Below, piece by piece: positions 63,481-64,000 of a DNA stretch of 64,000 nucleotides (positions are counted from its first letter, which is position 1; the number at the start of each line of letters is the position of its first letter). Under the pieces are notes generated by a model. The model ran no database searches. It saw nothing but the letters and a program-made list of their open reading frames with translations, and was not told where the DNA came from. The position numbers were made by a program, and so were the translations under genes. Source of the DNA: Saccoglossus kowalevskii. Its lineage: Eukaryota; Hemichordata; Enteropneusta; Harrimaniidae. The DNA lies in the NCBI RefSeq assembly GCF_000003605.2, contig NW_003130130.1, positions 1-64,000 of the forward strand, in the 5' to 3' direction.

Positions 63481-64000
63481 GGCTCACACGTCATTGTATA
63501 CACCCGAGTCTGCTCTGGATACACTGGTCCACATGTCATTGTATACACCCAAGTCTGCTCTGGATACACTGGCTCACATGTCATTGTATACACCAAAGTC
63601 TGCTCTGGATACACTGGCTCACATGTCATTGTATACACCCGAGTCTGCTCTGGATACACTGGTTGAAATGTCATTCTATGCACCCCAGTCTGCTGTGGAT
63701 ACACTGGCTCACATGTCATTGTATACACCCAAGTCTGCTCTGGGTACAGCGGTTCACATGTTATTGTATACACCAAAGTCTGCTCTGGATACACTGGTTC
63801 ATATGTTATTGTATACACCCCTGTCTGCTCTGGACACACTGGTTCACATGTTATTGTACACACCCCTGTCTGCTCTGGACACACTGGTTCACTTGTTATT
63901 GTATACACCCCAGTCTGCTCTGGGTACACTGGTTCACATGTCATTGTATACACCCAAGTCTTCTCTGGATACACTGGCTCACACGTCATTGTATACACTC
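63481..64000. repeat. Module B part and start of an A part, cut by the window end
   Basis: From AAGTCTTCTCTGG with CACACG it enters module B at CCCGAGTCTGC with GGTCCACATG near 63,530, as at 34,241. It then runs through GGTTGAAATG near 63,662, CTGCTGTGG, GTACAGCGG near 63,748, GGTTCATATG, TGTACACACCCCTG near 63,860 and AAGTCTTCTCTGG. The array is still running at base 64,000. Confidence 0.8.

Larger units (their letters stand above)
1..64000. repeat. 45-bp tandem satellite array filling the window
   Basis: Every stretch read resolves into a 45-bp unit in the same orientation, so about 1,400 units are present. Nearly fixed boxes are GTATACAC, GTCTGCTCTGG and ACACTGG; the remaining positions carry a limited set of alternative bases that recur in fixed order and build higher-order repeats of about 900-990 bp. 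The array has no unique interruption of 300 bases or more and continues past both window ends. I do not recognise the family by name. The consensus has 9 A, 16 T, 8 G and 12 C per unit (44% GC, 62% pyrimidine on this strand) and no CpG. No gene, RNA gene, transposon, origin or CRISPR array is visible. Long open frames exist in all three forward frames and one reverse frame only because the unit length is a multiple of three. Confidence 0.97.

Noticed and set aside
1-64000. CRISPR array
   Set aside because: Units are contiguous with no unique spacers of uniform length, and no cas gene is present.
1-64000. Transposon or LTR element inside the array
   Set aside because: No terminal repeats, target-site duplications, poly(A) tails or coding domains; all irregular spots are still built from satellite units.
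1-64000. Telomeric repeats or CENP-B box
   Set aside because: I saw no TTAGGG-type runs, and no unit carries the TTCG and CGGGA core pattern of a CENP-B box. Centromere identity is therefore neither supported nor excluded.
1-64000. Dimeric origin of the 45-bp unit from 21- and 24-bp halves
   Set aside because: GTATACAC and GGATACAC match, but the 13 bases after each box show essentially no similarity, so only a short internal repeat is supported.
1-64000. Inverted units or hairpin-forming array reversals
   Set aside because: All units read run in the same direction; no head-to-head or tail-to-tail junction was found.

Overview
The whole 64,000-base window is one uninterrupted tandem-repeat array: a satellite with a 45-bp unit, roughly 1,400 units, all in the same head-to-tail orientation. 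I see no unique sequence, no host gene, no RNA gene, no transposon and no inverted unit. The array is already running at base 1 and still running at base 64,000, so the true locus is longer than the window. By eye most units differ from the commonest unit at a few of 45 positions.

Taking the unit to start at ATTGTATACA, its fixed parts are GTATACAC (unit positions 4-11), GTCTGCTCTGG (16-26) and ACACTGG (29-35). Most variation falls at positions 14-15 (CCCCAG, CCCAAG, CCCGAG, CCCCTG), 27-28 (GGATAC, GGACAC, GGGTAC), 36-37 (GGTTCAC or GGCTCAC), 41-42 (CACTTG, CACATG, CACACG) and 45 (GTTATT or GTCATT). The consensus is about 44% GC, pyrimidine-rich on the + strand, and contains no CpG.

The units are organised. 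Diagnostic variants recur in a set order and define three higher-order modules. Module A (archetype 20 units = 900 bp, seen exactly at 25,431-26,330) starts with CTGGTTACAC and runs through CTGCACTGG, CTCTTGGTACAC, TGTACACACCCCTG, AAGTCTTCTCTGG, CCATGCATCCC, AAGCCTGC, CGAGTCAGC and CTCTAGATAC. Module B is marked by GTTATAGTGTGCACC, CAAAGTCTGCTATGG, GGTCCACATG, GGTTGAAATG, GGTTCATATG and CTGTTTGACATG. Module C is marked by a 36-bp short unit, CTGAGGACACTGG, GTTATAGTGTACACATCAG, GACATAACATTG and CCCGCGTTTGG; its cleanest form is a 981-bp repeat (21 units of 45 plus one of 36) present twice in tandem at 56,763-58,724. The usual order is C, then B, then A, but copies are truncated, duplicated and spliced into one another. 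A small junction block J occurs four times.

Layout (boundaries good to about one unit): C 1-2,710; B 2,711-3,540; A 3,541-7,260; B/A/B 7,261-8,790; A 8,791-12,500; C 12,501-14,880; A/B/A/C/B alternation 14,881-25,080; J and A 25,081-26,960; mixed 26,961-31,960; B and A 31,961-35,150; C/B 35,151-38,390; A 38,391-39,830; C/A/B/A 39,831-43,020; J-linked A and C blocks 43,021-49,200; C/B and a diverged patch 49,201-54,323; C 54,324-58,990; B/A/B/C 58,991-61,400; A 61,401-63,480; B/A 63,481-64,000.

Because 45 is divisible by three and the unit has no stop in four of six frames, very long open frames (over 1,000 codons) occur in overlapping frames on both strands. These follow from the repeat arithmetic and I call no coding sequence. 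The setting is eukaryotic heterochromatin-like DNA (centromeric, pericentromeric, subtelomeric or a very large minisatellite). Many variant pairs are CpG versus TpG or CpA, which suggests a genome with CpG methylation, such as a vertebrate; the species cannot be told from this window. The interest lies in the history written in the array: recent local duplications, perfect copies 30-36 kb apart, recurrent deletions at an internal microhomology, and a few aberrant patches.
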